Below are positions 53,945 through 62,392 of a stretch of DNA of 64,000 bases, piece after piece. The DNA is taken from NCBI RefSeq assembly GCF_023701945.1, contig NZ_JABAEF010000003.1:248001-312000 (forward strand), in the 5' to 3' direction. Both the position numbers and the translations under genes were made by a program. Numbering within the stretch: the first letter of the stretch is position 1; each line of letters starts with the position of its first letter. The notes beneath the pieces are model-generated. The model was not told the DNA's origin, made no database searches, and saw only the letters and a list, made by a program, of their open reading frames with translations. This DNA comes from Rhizobium sp. CG5. Its GTDB lineage: Bacteria; Pseudomonadota; Alphaproteobacteria; Rhizobiales; Rhizobiaceae.

Positions 53945-55231
53945 TCAGCGCTCGCGGCTGTCGAGCATGCGGTACCAGGTGATCATCGCCGCCACGCCGA
54001 TCTGGCGCAGGGCATGCAGCGGGATGGGCCGGATCGGCGAGATCGGGAAGGGCAGCGTGGCCGGATCGCCGCATTCGATGTAATCGGCAAAGCTGTTGCC
54101 CAGCGCCGTCATCAGGCCGACGCCGCGGCCCTGGCAGCCCGCGGCCATCAGCAGGCCCTTCTGCGGCTCGTGGATATGCGGCAGGTGGTCGGCCGTCATC
54201 GCCACCTGCCCGAACCAGCGATGCTCGATGTCGATGCCGGCAAGCACCGGGAAAAGCCTGAGCAGCGCGTGTTCCAGATGCGCCCAGTCTTCGCCACGGC
54301 GCGGCCCCGCCATCCGGCCCCGCCCGCCCAGCACCAGACGCCCGTCGGGGCTGCGGCGGTAGTAGACGAGAATGCGCCGGCTGTCGGAAACCGCCTGGCC
54401 ATGGGCGAGGATCAGGTCCTGTTGAGCAAGAGGCAGCGGCGCCGTGGCGATCTGGAAGGAATTGAGCGGCACCAGGCTCAGGGCAAGCCCCGGCACCAGC
54501 CGGTCGGAATAGGCATTGCTGGCGACCACCACCGTCTTGCCGCGCACCACACCGCCGGCCGCCGTCTCGACCGTCCAGCGGCCGTTCTCCTGCCGGAGTT
54601 TCGTTGCCCGCGCACCGTCGGCAATCCGCACGCCGGCTTCCACGGCCAGCCGCGCCAGTTCCAGCACGAAGGCCAGCGGGTTGATGACCCCGGCGCGCCG
54701 GTCGAGCCAGCCGCCGACATAACCGCTGGCACCCGTCATGAAGGAGATCTCGGCATCGTTGAGCAGCGTGACATCGGCGCCGCGCGCCTTCCACTGGCGA
54801 TTGCGCTCGGCGGCGGCAGCCAGTGCCGTCTCGGTGTGCGCGGCCTGGATCCAGCCGTGGCGACTGTGCTCCACATCGAGCCCGTTGCGTGTGATCAGGT
54901 CGAAAACGGTATCGGCCGTTGTCTGAGAAAACGCCGTCAGCCGCTCGCCGCGGTCATCGCCGAAATGCTGCAGCAGCCATTCCGGATCATATTTCAGGCC
55001 CGGAATGACCTGCCCGCCATTCAGCCCCGAGGCACCTTCGCCAATCCGGCCGGCCTCGATCACCCGGACCGACAGTCCTTTTCTCGCGGCATGCAGCGCC
55101 GTCGACAGCCCTTGAAAGCCGGCGCCGATGATGACGAGGTCAGCCTCTTCGTTTTGCTCAAGCCCGACGGTGGCCACAGGCGCACGGTTCGGGCGCCTCC
55201 ACACCGGGCGGGAGAAGACAGGCGGTATCAT
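53945..55231 (-). CDS. FAD-dependent amine/D-amino-acid oxidase family protein (DAO superfamily)
   Basis: 428 residues. The FAD motif DLVIIGAGFQGLSTALHAAR is at ~29-47, followed by GEGASGLNGGQVIPGLKYDP, typical of PuuB/OrdL-like gamma-glutamylputrescine or similar oxidases. The C-terminal part has AAGCQGRGVGLMTALGNSFA. It probably oxidises a secondary amine; substrate unknown. ATG 55231 (MIPPVFSRP) is preferred to ATG 55300, which adds a non-family tail. Confidence 0.88.
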   Translation of the reverse strand: MIPPVFSRPVWRRPNRAPVATVGLEQNEEADLVIIGAGFQGLSTALHAARKGLSVRVIEAGRIGEGASGLNGGQVIPGLKYDPEWLLQHFGDDRGERLTAFSQTTADTVFDLITRNGLDVEHSRHGWIQAAHTETALAAAAERNRQWKARGADVTLLNDAEISFMTGASGYVGGWLDRRAGVINPLAFVLELARLAVEAGVRIADGARATKLRQENGRWTVETAAGGVVRGKTVVVASNAYSDRLVPGLALSLVPLNSFQIATAPLPLAQQDLILAHGQAVSDSRRILVYYRRSPDGRLVLGGRGRMAGPRRGEDWAHLEHALLRLFPVLAGIDIEHRWFGQVAMTADHLPHIHEPQKGLLMAAGCQGRGVGLMTALGNSFADYIECGDPATLPFPISPIRPIPLHALRQIGVAAMITWYRMLDSRER

Positions 55232-55351
55232 CGGTATTGATCCTAGGAATTCAATGGAATATGTCCAAAGTATGCCGAATTTGTTCCACTTGAAAAGCAC
55301 TAAGATTTTAGGGGTCCAGCCGGTGCCGCGCGACGCCGCTGCAGCGCACCA

Positions 55352-56053
55352 TCAGGCCGTATGCGGCGCATCCGGCAGGCGCCAGTCGATCGGCTCCAGC
55401 CCGCGCGACACCAGGAATTCATTGGCCTTGGAAAACGGGCGACTGCCGAAAAAGCCGTTATGGGCCGAGAGCGGCGAGGGATGCGGCGACTTCAGCACCA
55501 GATGGCGCGTCTGGTCGACGAAGGCCGCCTTCTTCTGGGCATAGGCCCCCCACAGGATGAACACGACATTCTGGCATTCGTCGTTGACGGTGCGGATCAC
55601 CGCGTCCGTAAACCGCTCCCAGCCCTTGCCCTGATGGGAGGCGGCCCGTGCCTCCTCCACCGTCAGCACGCTGTTGAGCAGCAGCACGCCCTGGCGCGCC
55701 CAGCTTTCGAGAAACCCATGGCGGGCCGGCGCAATGCCGAGATCGGCCTGCAATTCCTTGTAGATATTGACCAGCGACGGCGGCGTGCGCACGCCCGGCT
55801 GAACGCTGAAGCACAGCCCATGCGCCTGCCCGGCGCCGTGATAGGGATCCTGCCCGAGAATCACCACGCGCACATGCTCAAGCGGCGTCAGGTCAAGCGC
55901 CCGGAAATATTCCGGACCCCTCGGGAAGATATGCTTTCCCTGCGCTTTTTCCGCCAGCAGGAATGCGCGAAGCTGCTGCATGTAGGGGCTGGAAAACTCC
56001 GGCCCGAGCACCCGCTTCCAGCTGTCTTCCAGCCTGATCTCCGTCGCCGTCAT
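55352..56053 (-). CDS. ung: Uracil-DNA glycosylase, family 1
   Basis: About 233 residues with both active-site motifs: [20 protein letters not shown] (catalytic Asp and the Tyr) and [20 protein letters not shown] (catalytic His). Removes uracil from DNA to start base-excision repair. ATG 56053 gives the standard N-terminus; a GTG at 56065 is possible. Confidence 0.96.
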   Translation of the reverse strand: MTATEIRLEDSWKRVLGPEFSSPYMQQLRAFLLAEKAQGKHIFPRGPEYFRALDLTPLEHVRVVILGQDPYHGAGQAHGLCFSVQPGVRTPPSLVNIYKELQADLGIAPARHGFLESWARQGVLLLNSVLTVEEARAASHQGKGWERFTDAVIRTVNDECQNVVFILWGAYAQKKAAFVDQTRHLVLKSPHPSPLSAHNGFFGSRPFSKANEFLVSRGLEPIDWRLPDAPHTA

Positions 56054-56285
56054 AAAAGCCGTCACCCTTTACCGTTCTGCACTGTCCTGATTGAAAGGGC
56101 GGTGTCCACCGTGTCAACCCCCGACGGCCGGGGCACCCACGGACGGTGCCGGCAGGGAACCGGCGCAACATCAAGGTTCCGCACCACCACTGATGCCGGC
56201 CGGCACAGCAGCCAAGCCCACAGCCGTTCATCGAACTGTCACACAGCCCCTATATCCCGGACGGGCCGGATATAAGGAAAACACC

Positions 56286-57422
56286 ATGTGGGCACTGTCG
56301 ATTTTCTGCGCGACGGCCTTGGTCAGTCAGATGCTCAGCATCGCCTGCGCTGCCTGGCGCATCCGCAAGGCCCAACCGCACGCCACCGAATGGCAGGTCA
56401 GGCGGCCGCCGGTCAGCATCCTGCGGCCGGTCTGCGGCCTGGAGAACAATCTCGCCGAAACCCTCGAATCGAGCTTTCATCTCGACTGGCCCGAGGTCGA
56501 GATCCTCTTTTGCGTCGCCGCCGCGGATGACCCGGCCATCCCGCTCGTCGAGCGGCTGATCGCCGCCCATCCCGATGTCGCGGCCCGCCTGCTGGTCGGC
56601 GACGTCAAGGTCAGCGTCAATCCGAAACTCAACAATGTCGTCAAGGGCTGGAAGGCAGCGCGCCACGACTGGATCGTGCTGGCGGACAGCAATGTGCTGG
56701 CGCCGTCCGATTATCTCGACCGGCTGTTTGCCCGCTGGCTGCCCGGCACCGGCATGGTGTGCTCGCCGCCCGCCGGCTCCGCGCCGGAGGGATTCTGGGC
56801 CGAGGTCGAATGCGCCTGGCTGAACAGTTTCCAGGCCCGTTGGCAGCTTGTCGCCGACGAGATCGGCTTCGGCTTCGGCCAGGGCAAGACCATGCTGATG
56901 CAGCGCAGCCTGCTGGGCGCCAGTGGCGGCATCGAACGGCTTGCCGAAGAGGTGGCCGAGGATGCCGCCGCCACCAAGATCGTGCGAACCGCCGGTCTTT
57001 GCGTGCGCCTGACCCTCGAGCCGTTCCAGCAACCGCTCGGGCAGCGCAGTTGGACCGGCATCTGGCGCCGGCAATTGCGCTGGGCGCGGCTGCGGCGGGC
57101 CTCCTTTCCGCTCTATTTCGCACCGGAAATCGCAAGCGGCGGCGCCCTGCCGATGCTTTCGACCGCGGTTCTCGTGGGGTTCGGCGATTGGCCGTTCTGG
57201 GCCGGGCTGCTCTATGCCGCCCTATGGTACGGGTCTGAAATCCTGCTGACCGCTCTCTTTCGCTGGCCGCTGTCGCCGCTGACGCTGCTCGCCATGCTGC
57301 TGCGCGATGCCGCCCTTCCCGCTCTCTGGGCTGCGGCCTGGTTCGGCAACGGCTTTGTCTGGCGCGGCAATCAGATGGCAGTGCCCCCTGCCCGCCACCG
57401 CCGGGACAAGATCGCCGCCTGA
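56286..57422 (+). CDS. Ceramide glucosyltransferase-like GT21 glycosyltransferase
   Basis: 378 residues. An N-terminal membrane helix (SIFCATALVSQMLSIACAAW) is followed by a GT-A domain with PPVSILRPVCGLENNLAETL, FCVAAADDPA, the D-x-D-like VLADSNV, AEDAAATK, and the (Q/R)xxRW motif seen as RRQLRW (~260). Two or three C-terminal membrane helices follow. This is the layout of ceramide glucosyltransferase (GT21), which adds glucose from UDP-glucose to ceramide. Agrobacterium has a characterised bacterial member. No sphingolipid synthesis genes are near, so the acceptor could be another lipid. Confidence 0.85.
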   Translation: MWALSIFCATALVSQMLSIACAAWRIRKAQPHATEWQVRRPPVSILRPVCGLENNLAETLESSFHLDWPEVEILFCVAAADDPAIPLVERLIAAHPDVAARLLVGDVKVSVNPKLNNVVKGWKAARHDWIVLADSNVLAPSDYLDRLFARWLPGTGMVCSPPAGSAPEGFWAEVECAWLNSFQARWQLVADEIGFGFGQGKTMLMQRSLLGASGGIERLAEEVAEDAAATKIVRTAGLCVRLTLEPFQQPLGQRSWTGIWRRQLRWARLRRASFPLYFAPEIASGGALPMLSTAVLVGFGDWPFWAGLLYAALWYGSEILLTALFRWPLSPLTLLAMLLRDAALPALWAAAWFGNGFVWRGNQMAVPPARHRRDKIAA

Positions 57423-57489
57423 CACGCACAACTGCGCGCCCGGATTTTTCTCGCGGGCGCGCAGTGCGGGATCGTTCAAGCCCCCGCCG

Positions 57490-59061
57490 TCAGATGCTGC
57501 CGGCCGACATTTCCGCAGCGATATGGTCTGCCTGGCGGATGGCCAGCGACACGATCGTCAGGGTCGGATTTTCCGCAGCCCCCGTGGTGAACTGGCTGCC
57601 GTCCGAGATGAACAGGTTCTTGATGTCGTGCGCCCGCCCGTGTTTGTTGACGACGCCATCTTGCGCCTTTTCGCTCATCCGGTTGGTGCCGAGATTGTGG
57701 GTCGACGGATAAGGCGGCGTCGGGAAGGTGCGGGTCGCGCCGACCGCCTCGTAGATCGCCATGCCCTGCTTATAGGCGTGGTTGCGCATCGCCACGTCAT
57801 TGGCATGGTCGGTGAACGAGACATCCGGGATCGGCATGCCATACTTGTCCTTCAGCGTTGCATGCAGCGTCACCGCATTCTGTTCCTGCGGCATGTCCTC
57901 GCCGACGATCCACAGGCCGGCCATATTGGCATACTGGTCCATGGCCGAGGTGAAGGAGCGGCCCCAGCCGCCCGGATCGAGGAAGGCCGCCATGAACGGA
58001 ATGCCGAGCGACAGGGTTTCCAGCTCATAGCCGCCGACGAAGCCGCGCGACGGATCGTGGCGCGCCTCGTCGCGGATGATGCCGGCCATGGTGGTGCCGC
58101 GATACATATGCACCGGCTTTTCGAACACGCCATAGACCGAACCGGTGGTGTGGCGCATGTAGTTCTTTCCGACCTGGCCGGAGGAATTGGCAAGGCCATC
58201 CGGGAACAGCGACGATGCCGAATTCAAGAGCAGCCGCGGGCTCTCGATGGAATTGCCGGCCAGACAGACGATGCGCGCCTTCTGCCTCTGCAGCTTGCCG
58301 TCCTTGTCGGCATAGACCACGGCATTGACCTTGCCGTCCTTGTCATGCTCGATCTTGACCACATGCGAATTCGGCCGGACTTCCAGCTTGCCGGTCGCCT
58401 CGCCCTTCGGGATTTCCGTATAGAGCGTCGACCACTTGGCGCCCCATTTGCAGCCCTGGAAACAGAAGCCGGTCTGCTGACAGCTGTTGCGGTCGTCCCG
58501 CGGCGCCGAGTTGATCGCCATGTTGCCGGTGTGACATTCCTTGTAGCCGAGCTTGTCGGCACCGGCTTTCAGGATCTTGAAATTGTTGTTGCCCGGCAGG
58601 CCGTCGATGCCGTTGGTGCGGGTCACGCCCATCTTGTCCTCGGCCTTGGCATAGTAAGGTTCGAGATCGGCGAGCGTAATCGGCCAGTCGAGCAGGTTGG
58701 CGCCCTCGACCTTGCCGTAATGGGTGAGGTCCTTGAACTCGTGCTCCTGGAAGCGCAGCGAGGCGCCGGCCCAGTGGGTGGTGGTGCCGCCGACCGCCTT
58801 GACGATCCATGCCGGCAGGTTGGGAAAGTCCTTCGACACCCGCCAGCCGCCGCCGGTGGTGCGATTGTCGAGCCAGGCCAGCTGCGAGAAGCTTGCCCAT
58901 TCGTCGTTGACGAATTCCTCGTATTCGATGCGGTTGCCCGCTTCCAGAATGACGACGTCGATGCCCTTCTGTGCCAGTTCGTTGCCGAGCGTTCCGCCGC
59001 CCGCACCCGAACCGATGATGACGACCACGCTGTCGTCGTTGAGATCGTAAGGAGCTGCCAT
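57490..59061 (-). CDS. GMC-type FAD dehydrogenase, large subunit (gluconate 2-dehydrogenase-like)
   Basis: 523 residues. The FAD motif VVVIIGSGAGGGTLGNELAQ is at ~10-30, then TTHWAGASLRFQEHEFKD, VCLAGNSIESPRLLLNSASS, and the C-terminal GMC block STHNLGTNRMSEKAQDGVVN containing the catalytic His/Asn pattern. With the small subunit at 59162 it forms a periplasmic sugar, sugar-acid or alcohol dehydrogenase. GGGAGGAAAA upstream of ATG 59061. No cytochrome c subunit is present in the window. It may act after Gcd on gluconate. Confidence 0.88.
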   Translation of the reverse strand: MAAPYDLNDDSVVVIIGSGAGGGTLGNELAQKGIDVVILEAGNRIEYEEFVNDEWASFSQLAWLDNRTTGGGWRVSKDFPNLPAWIVKAVGGTTTHWAGASLRFQEHEFKDLTHYGKVEGANLLDWPITLADLEPYYAKAEDKMGVTRTNGIDGLPGNNNFKILKAGADKLGYKECHTGNMAINSAPRDDRNSCQQTGFCFQGCKWGAKWSTLYTEIPKGEATGKLEVRPNSHVVKIEHDKDGKVNAVVYADKDGKLQRQKARIVCLAGNSIESPRLLLNSASSLFPDGLANSSGQVGKNYMRHTTGSVYGVFEKPVHMYRGTTMAGIIRDEARHDPSRGFVGGYELETLSLGIPFMAAFLDPGGWGRSFTSAMDQYANMAGLWIVGEDMPQEQNAVTLHATLKDKYGMPIPDVSFTDHANDVAMRNHAYKQGMAIYEAVGATRTFPTPPYPSTHNLGTNRMSEKAQDGVVNKHGRAHDIKNLFISDGSQFTTGAAENPTLTIVSLAIRQADHIAAEMSAGSI

Positions 59062-59161
59062 GTTTTCCTCCCAGAAAGTCGAAATCAGCTATGAAGTGAT
59101 GTCGCGTGGCGGCGCCTATCGAGGCGCCGGCTTCACGCAGGTCTTTGGAAGCGATGAAGGC

Positions 59162-59692
59162 TCAGAGCCACTCGATGTCGCTGAAGCCGCGCTCGATATA
59201 ACCGCCCTTGGAATAAGACTCGCCCTCGTAGCCGAAGATCGGCCAGAGCTCCGGCTGGTTATAAAGGCTGACGACGAGGTCGCCGCGGATCGCCTGGAAG
59301 AACGGTGTGGTCTCGATCTCCCGAAGGAGCGCCACCCGGTCATCCTCCCAGCCGAGCCCGGAATAGCCGCCGGCCCCGGCGCGGGCGTTGAGATCGGCGA
59401 TGCCGTCCTCGATCAGCGCCTTGTGAGCGGCATCCTTAGCCGCGCGGCCATCCTGTCCTTTGACCGCGATCGCATAGAAGCGGTCGGCCAGCTGGTCATG
59501 CGGATAGATGTCTCGGGCAAGCGTGATCAGGGTCGCCATGGTCTCCGGCTTCAAGGCGGTCGTCTCAAGGCCCCAGGCATTCTGCGGGCTGATCACCGCC
59601 GTGCCGCTGATCACCAGCATGGCGCCGATGCTGCCGCGCTTCAAAAGATCGCGGCGGGAAAGCCCATTCGTCTTCTCGTAAACTGTTACCAC
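59162..59692 (-). CDS. Dehydrogenase small subunit (gluconate 2-dehydrogenase subunit 3 family), Tat-exported
   Basis: 176 residues with a Tat signal peptide (GLSRRDLLKRGSIGAMLVIS, twin Arg at ~13-14). The rest is the helical subunit-3 domain (LARDIYPHDQLADRFYAIAV, then TPFFQAIRGDLVVSLYN). It carries the large subunit to the periplasm. The start is GTG at 59692, supported by GGAGGAGA. It lies 100 bp upstream of the large-subunit gene in the same direction, so they form an operon. Confidence 0.88.
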   Translation of the reverse strand: MVTVYEKTNGLSRRDLLKRGSIGAMLVISGTAVISPQNAWGLETTALKPETMATLITLARDIYPHDQLADRFYAIAVKGQDGRAAKDAAHKALIEDGIADLNARAGAGGYSGLGWEDDRVALLREIETTPFFQAIRGDLVVSLYNQPELWPIFGYEGESYSKGGYIERGFSDIEWL

Positions 59693-59830
59693 GTCAGTCT
59701 CCTCCCAAAGTCCTGCGGTTCATGAAACGGAGCCGGCCTCACCCGGTCCGCTGTCGGACGGCACAATCGAAGTGCCGGCCGGAATTTTCGATCAGAGCGG
59801 CGGACCTCCTATCCGCCGCTGCCGACCGCC

Positions 59831-59862
59831 TTACTTGTAGCGCCCGTTACTTGTAGCGCCCG
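59831..59862. repeat. Perfect 16-bp tandem duplication at the 3' end of the VOC gene
   Basis: Two adjacent identical 16-bp units (59831-59846 and 59847-59862); the right unit contains the last codons and stop of the VOC-family gene, the left unit repeats them downstream of the stop. Confidence 0.95.
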
Positions 59863-60242
59863 TGCCGCTGCAAAACCTCGATCTTGTAGCCGTCAGGATC
59901 GGTCATGAAGAAGAACCGCGCCAAAAGCGCGCCGTCCCGGTTGAATTCGACGATCTTGCCCGGGTTCAGCCCGAGATCGGTCACGCGCAAATGCTCGGCA
60001 TCGAGATCGGTGACCGACACCGCCAGATGGCCGTAGCCATCGCCGAGGCCATAGGCTTCGGTGCGGCCCTTGTTGACCGTCAGCTCCAGCTCGAACTCGC
60101 TCTCGCCATTGCTGAGATAGAGCAAGGTGAAGGTTTCGAAATCGAGCCGCTCGGCCACCGACAGACCGAAGGCCGCCTCGTAGAAGGCGACCGACCGGGT
60201 CTCGTCCAGAACGCGGATCATCGAATGGATCATCTTGGCCAA
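59847..60242 (-). CDS. gloA: VOC-family protein, lactoylglutathione lyase (glyoxalase I)-like
   Basis: 131 residues with the glyoxalase I pattern: MIHSMIRVLDETRSVAFYEA, then RLDFETFTLLYLSNG, ELTVNKGRTEAYGLGDGYGH, and a C-terminal FFFMTDPDGYKIEVLQR. Metal ligands His/Glu are in place (MIHSMIRV, ELELT, GYGHLAV, YKIEVL). Converts the methylglyoxal-glutathione hemithioacetal to lactoylglutathione. AAGGAG six bases before the TTG at 60242 favours that start; ATG 60233 is the alternative. Confidence 0.85.
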   Translation of the reverse strand: MAKMIHSMIRVLDETRSVAFYEAAFGLSVAERLDFETFTLLYLSNGESEFELELTVNKGRTEAYGLGDGYGHLAVSVTDLDAEHLRVTDLGLNPGKIVEFNRDGALLARFFFMTDPDGYKIEVLQRHGRYK

Positions 60243-60437
60243 TGGCAACTCCTTGAAGGACGTCAGGCAAATCATCTTATATCAGCAGTTTGCTACCGAC
60301 AGCGTCGATGCGGGTAGCAGCCCATTACCGCACCCCTGATTTTCCGCGGGAAACCGACGGATGACTTCGAAATTGACCCCCATCAAAAGCGGACGCATAA
60401 TGGGTGCCAAAACAAGAAACGGAGGAGGATTTACGCC

Positions 60438-60746
60438 ATGTGTGAGGTGTTTGCAGGACAGGATCCCGGCCGCTACCGCGCCGTCAACCGGTCGGTGCGG
60501 ATCGGCGGCCATTCGACCAGCATCCAGATCGAAGCGGCCTTCTGGGATCTGATCGACGAGATTGCCGCCGGGCAATCCATGTCGACATCGCGCTTTCTCT
60601 CGACGCTCTACGACGAAGCGCTGAACATCAACGGCCAGGTCAGCAATTTTGCCTCGCTGCTGCGGACAAGCTGTCTGATCTACCTGATGGGCAAGGCCCA
60701 GCATCCGGACCGCGCGCACGAATTCCACATCATCGCGGCGGAATGA
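60438..60746 (+). CDS. Ribbon-helix-helix domain protein (RHH_4-like)
   Basis: 102 residues. Basic beta-strand YRAVNRSVRIGGHSTSIQIE, then helices AAFWDLIDEIAAGQSMSTSR and FLSTLYDEALN, the pattern of a DNA-binding ribbon-helix-helix. The C-terminal third (LLRTSCLIYLMGK) is less typical. Target unknown. GGAGGA lies about 12 bases before the ATG at 60438. Confidence 0.8.
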   Translation: MCEVFAGQDPGRYRAVNRSVRIGGHSTSIQIEAAFWDLIDEIAAGQSMSTSRFLSTLYDEALNINGQVSNFASLLRTSCLIYLMGKAQHPDRAHEFHIIAAE

Positions 60747-60747
60747 A

Positions 60748-60781
60748 AAAAGCGCGGTCCGCTTCAAGCAGACCGCGCCTT
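60748..60781. terminator. Bidirectional terminator between the RHH gene and dctA
   Basis: GC stem (AAGCGCGGTC..GACCGCGC) flanked by an A6 run, which reads as T6 on the minus strand behind dctA. Confidence 0.82.
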
Positions 60782-60816
60782 GGTTTCGGCTTACCGTCTT
60801 GGGTCGGCGCCGAAGA

Positions 60817-62148
60817 TTACTCCGCCGGGTTGAGGGCCGGCGCGGGTACGTTTTCCTCGTAGACCTTGCCGCCAAGCGCTGCATGCAGCAGGCCTTCGTC
60901 CAGCTCGCCTTCCCAGCGGGCGACCACGACGGTTGCCACCGCATTGCCGATGAAGTTGGTCAGTGCCCGGCATTCCGACATGAAGCGGTCGATGCCGAGG
61001 ATCAGCGCCATGCCGGCCACCGGCACGGAAGGCACGACGGAAAGCGTCGCGGCCAGCGTGATGAAGCCGGCGCCGGTGATACCGGCCGCCCCCTTCGAGC
61101 TCAGCATGGCGACCGCCAGAAGCAGGATCTGGTCACCGAGCGGCAGGTGAATATCGGTTGCCTGGGCAATGAACAGGGCAGCCAGCGTCATGTAGATATT
61201 GGTGCCATCGAGGTTGAAGGAATAGCCGGTCGGGATGACCAGGCCGACGACCGAGCGCTTGCAGCCGGCCTTTTCCATCTTGTTCATCAGGCCCGGCAAT
61301 GCCGCTTCCGAGGAAGACGTGCCGAGCACCAGCAGCAGTTCTTCCTTGATATAGCGGATCAGCGCGAAGATCGAGAAACCGTTATAGCGGGCAACGGCGC
61401 CAAGCACGACGACGATGAACAGGAAGGAGGTCAGGTAGAAGGTGCCGATCAGCATGGCGAGGTTGGCGACCGAGGCAATGCCGTATTTGCCGATGGTAAA
61501 GGCCATCGCCCCGAAGGCGCCGATCGGGGCTGCCTTCATCAGGATGGCGACCAGCTTGAAGATCGGGTTGATCACGGCATGCAGGAAATCGGTGACCGGC
61601 TTGCCGGCATCGCCGACCAGCGCCAGCGAAATGCCGAACAGCACCGAGAAGAACAGCACCTGCAGGATGTCGCCATCGGCAAAGGCCCCGACGATGGTGG
61701 TCGGGATGATGCCCATCAGGAAGCCGACGATCGACGAGTCATGGGCCTTTTGCGTATAGGTGGCGACGGCCGCCGCATCGAGCGAGGCCGGATCGATATG
61801 CATGCCGGCGCCCGGCTGCACGACGTTTGCCACCACCAGGCCGACGACCAGCGCCAGCGTCGAGAAGGTCAGGAAGTAGAGCATGGCCTTGCCGGCAACC
61901 CGGCCGACCTTCTTCATGTCGCTCATCCCGGCAATGCCGGTGGTCACCGTCAGGAAGATCACCGGCGCGATGATCATCTTCACCAGCTTGATGAAGGCAT
62001 CGCCCAGCGGCTTCAGCTGCGTGCCGATGTCGGGATAGAAATGGCCGAGCAGGATGCCGGCGATGATGGCCGCCAGGACCTGGACATAGAGATGCTTGTA
62101 AAAGGCTTGTTTTACGCGTGGGGTCTCGCCCGCGGATGCGATGATCAT
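60817..62148 (-). CDS. dctA: C4-dicarboxylate:cation symporter DctA
   Basis: 443 residues with eight membrane helices and the DAACS family motifs: [40 protein letters not shown] (helical hairpin), [20 protein letters not shown] and [20 protein letters not shown]. It imports succinate, fumarate and malate, the fuel for nitrogen-fixing bacteroids in symbiotic rhizobia. GGAGG selects ATG 62148. A sigma-54 promoter and two upstream activator sites lie between it and dctB. Confidence 0.97.
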   Translation of the reverse strand: MIIASAGETPRVKQAFYKHLYVQVLAAIIAGILLGHFYPDIGTQLKPLGDAFIKLVKMIIAPVIFLTVTTGIAGMSDMKKVGRVAGKAMLYFLTFSTLALVVGLVVANVVQPGAGMHIDPASLDAAAVATYTQKAHDSSIVGFLMGIIPTTIVGAFADGDILQVLFFSVLFGISLALVGDAGKPVTDFLHAVINPIFKLVAILMKAAPIGAFGAMAFTIGKYGIASVANLAMLIGTFYLTSFLFIVVVLGAVARYNGFSIFALIRYIKEELLLVLGTSSSEAALPGLMNKMEKAGCKRSVVGLVIPTGYSFNLDGTNIYMTLAALFIAQATDIHLPLGDQILLLAVAMLSSKGAAGITGAGFITLAATLSVVPSVPVAGMALILGIDRFMSECRALTNFIGNAVATVVVARWEGELDEGLLHAALGGKVYEENVPAPALNPAE

Positions 62149-62245
62149 GGTATCCTCCAATCATGCCCGTCGGAAAGAGTTCCGCCTCCCGGGCAACCTT
62201 GCGTTCGTCAAATTCAACGGCCTTGACCGATGATAGATCTGAACA

Positions 62246-62260
62246 GCAAGGCCCGTGCCA
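62246..62260 (-). promoter_or_regulatory. Sigma-54 promoter of dctA
   Basis: On the minus strand TGGCAC-N5-TTGC, a perfect -24/-12 element, about 100 bp upstream of the dctA start. Confidence 0.93.
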
Positions 62261-62334
62261 ACTGGCGCCGCGAGCGACAAGCCATTGATTGTAAAACATA
62301 ATAATCTCGAGAGTGGGAAAGGCCATCCTAGTGT

Positions 62335-62350
62335 GTGCGGATATTCGCAC
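62335..62350. promoter_or_regulatory. Upstream activator site 1, candidate DctD site
   Basis: GTGCG-N6-CGCAC, perfect palindrome 75 bp upstream of the sigma-54 promoter. Confidence 0.7.
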
Positions 62351-62367
62351 GACGGCCTTTGAAATCC

Positions 62368-62383
62368 GTGCGAATTCATGCAC
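62368..62383. promoter_or_regulatory. Upstream activator site 2, candidate DctD site
   Basis: GTGCG-N6-TGCAC, one base from the perfect palindrome, exactly 33 bp from site 1 (three helical turns), so both face the same side. Confidence 0.65.
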
Positions 62384-62392
62384 AATACGGCC

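Noticed and set aside
57307..59094. 595-codon open frame opposite the GMC dehydrogenase
   Set aside because: Antisense to a complete GMC protein with an FAD motif and ribosome site.
60799..62226. 475-codon open frame opposite dctA
   Set aside because: dctA on the minus strand is unmistakable and has promoter, ribosome site and terminator.
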